From Promethearchaeota archaeon (GTDB lineage: Archaea > Asgardarchaeota > Lokiarchaeia > Helarchaeales > RDOG01): a stretch of 64,000 nt of DNA. The number at the start of each line of letters is the position of its first letter. Position 1 is the stretch's first letter. The notes below the pieces were generated by a model, which saw only the letters and a program-made list of their open reading frames with translations, was not told the DNA's origin and searched no databases. Shown here piece by piece: positions 61,788 to 64,000 of this stretch. The position numbers and the translations under genes are program-made. Location of the stretch: assembly GCA_011365055.1 (NCBI GenBank), contig RDOG01000002.1:1-64000 (forward strand). The letters are read 5' to 3'.

Positions 61788-62207
61788 ATGACAAAATGGC
61801 ATAAAATTAAAAAAATGCAAGATCGACAAAAAGCATCTTCAGGTCAATATACTCCCAAGCAACTGAAAAGAATGATGAAAAAGGGTGGAATGCCCAATGA
61901 TATGGATGTAAATGAAATAGAAAATGTCGAAAAAGTAGTAATTTATACTGATAAGGAAGAAATTATTATTGAAAATCCGCAAGGAGTAACACAAATGTTT
62001 CTTCCTCAAGGGGAGGTTTTCCAGATAATGGGAAGCAGTACAAAATTATCGCAAGAAGAAGGCTCAACCGAGGAACCTGAATTTCAACCATCTATTGCAG
62101 ATGTCCAGATTGTGATACAACAAACAGGAGCAACTCAAGAGGATGCAGAAAAGGCATTAAAAGAAAATGAAGGGAATATAGCTAAAGCGATATTGTCATT
62201 AAAATAA
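61788..62207 (+). CDS. nac: Nascent polypeptide-associated complex protein (NAC)
   Basis: Archaeal NAC is a ribosome-associated homodimer near the exit tunnel. The 139 residues show a basic N-terminal ribosome-binding tail (KKMQDRQKASSGQYTPKQLKRMMKKGG), the NAC beta domain (~43-90, VEKVVIYTDKEEIIIENPQGV...QIMG) and a C-terminal UBA domain (~98-139, IADVQIVIQQTGATQEDAEKALKENEGNIAKAILSLK). The UBA could in principle meet the ubiquitin-like protein 3 kb away, but that is speculation. The start follows TGTGATGAT. It forms a probable pair with the membrane gene upstream. Confidence 0.96.
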   Translation: MTKWHKIKKMQDRQKASSGQYTPKQLKRMMKKGGMPNDMDVNEIENVEKVVIYTDKEEIIIENPQGVTQMFLPQGEVFQIMGSSTKLSQEEGSTEEPEFQPSIADVQIVIQQTGATQEDAEKALKENEGNIAKAILSLK

Positions 62208-62209
62208 AT

Positions 62210-62719
62210 TTAATTAATGTTATTTTTGGTGCCTCTTCTAATTTTAACACCCATACCAAAATTTAAATCTTTTAATTCCCTATAATTTAATAGAGACCTA
62301 CCCACTGCTAAGAGTTCATCATTTTCATTAACAACTATTACTTCAGAACTATTTTTTATACGATTATCACATTTTAAAACGTGTTTGGTGAATAATGTTC
62401 GTCCCTGAGCTATCATCTCGGCAATTTCATTTTTTACTACTATCCTGTTTTTTGGAAAATCGCAGATTTTTAGAGTTTCCAAAGCTCCCTCAATATGAAA
62501 TATTAAAAAACCATCATTGGGGCGTAATGTAAATAGAATTTTTCCATTTTTTTCGATACTTCGTATTCTTTTCGTTTTTCTTGATATCTTAATGATACAA
62601 TCGTCAGAAATTATCTTTTTTACTTGTTCAGTTGTTAAATTAAATTGATATTTTAATAAAGCATGTAATTTCCTTAGTAAAAACGAAAAATCTTGATTTT
62701 TTGAATCAATTTTTAACAT
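62210..62719 (-). CDS. PUA-domain RNA-binding protein
   Basis: A 169-residue protein whose C-terminal ~75 residues form a PUA domain: IVVKNEIAEMIAQGRTLFTKHVL (~87-110), then EVIVVNENDELLAVGRSLLNYRELKDLNFGMGVKIRRG, like the C-terminal parts of archaeal tRNA-guanine transglycosylase (arcTGT) and similar archaeal single-domain PUA proteins. The N-terminal ~80 residues form an extra alpha/beta part. It converges on nac with 2 bases between the stops. It likely binds structured RNA; the partner enzyme is not next to it. Confidence 0.85.
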   Translation of the reverse strand: MLKIDSKNQDFSFLLRKLHALLKYQFNLTTEQVKKIISDDCIIKISRKTKRIRSIEKNGKILFTLRPNDGFLIFHIEGALETLKICDFPKNRIVVKNEIAEMIAQGRTLFTKHVLKCDNRIKNSSEVIVVNENDELLAVGRSLLNYRELKDLNFGMGVKIRRGTKNNIN

Positions 62720-62802
62720 TAAAAAAAGGAATACTATTTTATTATTAAAATTTTTGTTAGAAAATAAAAAAGAAAGGTATAAAGTTATTAATAATCCAAC
62801 GA

Positions 62803-63999
62803 TTATGCATACATTTCTTTTGGTGCATCGTAAAATTCTTCTCTACCTACAACCTTATCAATTGCAGATAGGAAATCTTTCATAGTTACAGTATCTCGTA
62901 ATTCCCTTATTGCAAACATTCCTGCTTCAGTAATTATTGCTTTGATATCTGCCCCACTAGTTCCGTCAGTCATTTTGACAATTTTTTCCAAATTAACACT
63001 TTCTTCTAAATTCATTTTTCGTGAATGTATCTTAAAGATTTCATGTCTGCCTTCCTCATTAGGAAGAGGAAACTCGATTATTCTATCAAATCTACCAGGT
63101 CTTAAAAGTGCAGGATCCAAAATGTCTGGTCTATTAGTTGCTCCAAGAATTTTAACATTACCACGCGTGTCAAAGCCATCCATCGTGCTTAATAATTGCA
63201 TTAATGTTCTTTGTACTTCCCTATCTCCAGATGTAGCGACTTCCAATCGTTTAGAGCCAATAGCATCTAATTCATCAACGAATATTATTGAAGGTGCTTT
63301 TTCTTTTGCTAGAGCAAAAATTTCCCTTACCAATCTTGCACCTTCACCTATAAATTTCTGAACAAGTTCTGAACCGATAACCCTAATAAAAGTAGCATTA
63401 GTCTCATGCGCAACTGCTCGTGCTAACAAGGTCTTGCCAGTACCAGGAGGACCACATAACAACACGCCTTTAGGAGGTTCTATGCCAACTTTTTCATATA
63501 ATTCTGGATGAATAAAGGGTAATTCAACGGTTTCCCTAATTTCTTGAAGTTGGTCATGTAATCCACCAACATCTTCGTAATTACATTCAGGCGCTTCTTC
63601 CAGTTCCATTCCTTTCACGAATGGATCTTTTGAGGGAGGTAATACTTCAATTATTGAGAAGGATCTTTGATTTAATGCCACTCTAATACCTGCAATAATA
63701 TTTTTTCTTTGAATTCTTGGTGATGCTTCAACAACAAATTGAGGACCAGTAGAAGATTTTACTATATATCTATCATCCTCTAAGATATCGATAACTTCGG
63801 CTGTAATTAAAGGAGTTTGCTTCATTCGATCCAGCTCTGCTCTCAAATTCTTCAGTTCCCTATCTTTTCTAATTTTTTCGGCTTCAAGTATTTGTTTCTC
63901 AGTTTCTAAATTTCTAATTTTACGTTCTAAATGTCTCGTATATGAGATAAGATAAGACGTGTCTTCATTTACTGAATTTTTCTTGTCTGGTTTTGACAT
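62803..63999 (-). CDS. pan: Proteasome-activating nucleotidase (PAN)
   Basis: PAN is a hexameric AAA+ unfoldase that feeds the archaeal 20S proteasome. Seen: an N-terminal coiled coil (~16-62, [20 protein letters not shown]), the OB domain (~64-122), Walker A GPPGTGKT at 183-190, Walker [10 protein letters not shown] near 243, the sensor/second-region-of-homology [12 protein letters not shown], and the C-terminal tripeptide MYA. The last is the HbYX gate-opening motif (hydrophobic-Tyr-any). The ATG at 63999 touches the window edge; the 398-residue length is normal, so it may be complete. The proteasome core genes are not in the window. The ubiquitin-like gene 4 kb away is a possible source of substrates. 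Confidence 0.96.
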   Translation of the reverse strand: MSKPDKKNSVNEDTSYLISYTRHLERKIRNLETEKQILEAEKIRKDRELKNLRAELDRMKQTPLITAEVIDILEDDRYIVKSSTGPQFVVEASPRIQRKNIIAGIRVALNQRSFSIIEVLPPSKDPFVKGMELEEAPECNYEDVGGLHDQLQEIRETVELPFIHPELYEKVGIEPPKGVLLCGPPGTGKTLLARAVAHETNATFIRVIGSELVQKFIGEGARLVREIFALAKEKAPSIIFVDELDAIGSKRLEVATSGDREVQRTLMQLLSTMDGFDTRGNVKILGATNRPDILDPALLRPGRFDRIIEFPLPNEEGRHEIFKIHSRKMNLEESVNLEKIVKMTDGTSGADIKAIITEAGMFAIRELRDTVTMKDFLSAIDKVVGREEFYDAPKEMYA

Positions 64000-64000
64000 C

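Overview
The window is a low-GC (roughly 30 %) archaeal chromosome segment, most likely from an Asgard archaeon and probably Lokiarchaeia-like. Archaeal markers are ribosomal uL3/uL4, Alba, archaeal-type LeuRS, Nop10, NAC, the proteasome-activating ATPase PAN, O-phosphoseryl-tRNA synthetase (SepRS), CTP-type riboflavin kinase RibK with FAD synthase RibL, an intron-containing tRNA-Lys, and BRE/TATA-like promoters. Asgard flavour comes from a ubiquitin-like protein ending exactly in Gly-Gly, a Roadblock/LC7 protein, a tandem longin-like/coiled-coil protein, a degenerate small-GTPase-like protein, a Get3/ArsA ATPase and very long coiled-coil or repeat proteins. Lineage is inferred from gene content only.

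Layout. 1-4.1 kb: the N-terminal 1,377 codons of a giant secreted repeat protein, translationally coupled to an AbrB-like regulator. 4.7-12.7 kb: a Lys-rich TPR protein, class II LysRS, GH31 glucosidase, M20 peptidase and Get3. 12.8-16.6 kb: tandem YjbQ paralogues, then tandem B12-binding radical SAM paralogues behind an AACATGTT-repeat promoter. 16.8-20 kb: uL3-uL4 cut away from the rest of the S10 operon, then an isovaleryl-type acyl-CoA dehydrogenase. 20-23.3 kb: GTPase-like protein, thioredoxin-like protein, an unknown protein and a GH13 amylase. 23.4-28.5 kb: a minus-strand CBS / SNF2-ATPase / 901-residue cysteine-array operon, the strongest candidate for an undescribed system. 28.6-33 kb: TPR-winged-helix protein, tRNA-Thr and intron-bearing tRNA-Lys, LeuRS.

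33-44 kb: zincin-like protein, a double-winged-helix regulator divergent from an ICMT-like methyltransferase across 18-bp operator-like repeats, a DUF599 protein, a YkgJ Cys-cluster protein, RibL/RibK, endonuclease V, SepRS, two small unknown proteins, GNAT and TrmB. 43.8-47 kb: a gene-poor, repeat-marked island around a six-blade Kelch protein of higher GC. 47-50.2 kb: a complete four-subunit 2-oxoacid:ferredoxin oxidoreductase operon, preceded by a Leu/Val/Ile-rich 25-codon ORF and a hairpin. 50.2-57.2 kb: coiled-coil and repeat proteins, Nop10 and a 1,030-residue TrmB-headed coiled-coil protein. 57.3-64 kb: MFS carrier, ubiquitin-like protein, longin-like protein, Alba, Roadblock, NAC, PUA protein and PAN.

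Working together: the right end groups protein-fate functions (ubiquitin-like modifier, NAC, PAN). Glycosidases, peptidase, acyl-CoA dehydrogenase and the ferredoxin oxidoreductase fit an anaerobic heterotroph that feeds on sugars and peptides. All family calls are from reading motifs; no database search was run.
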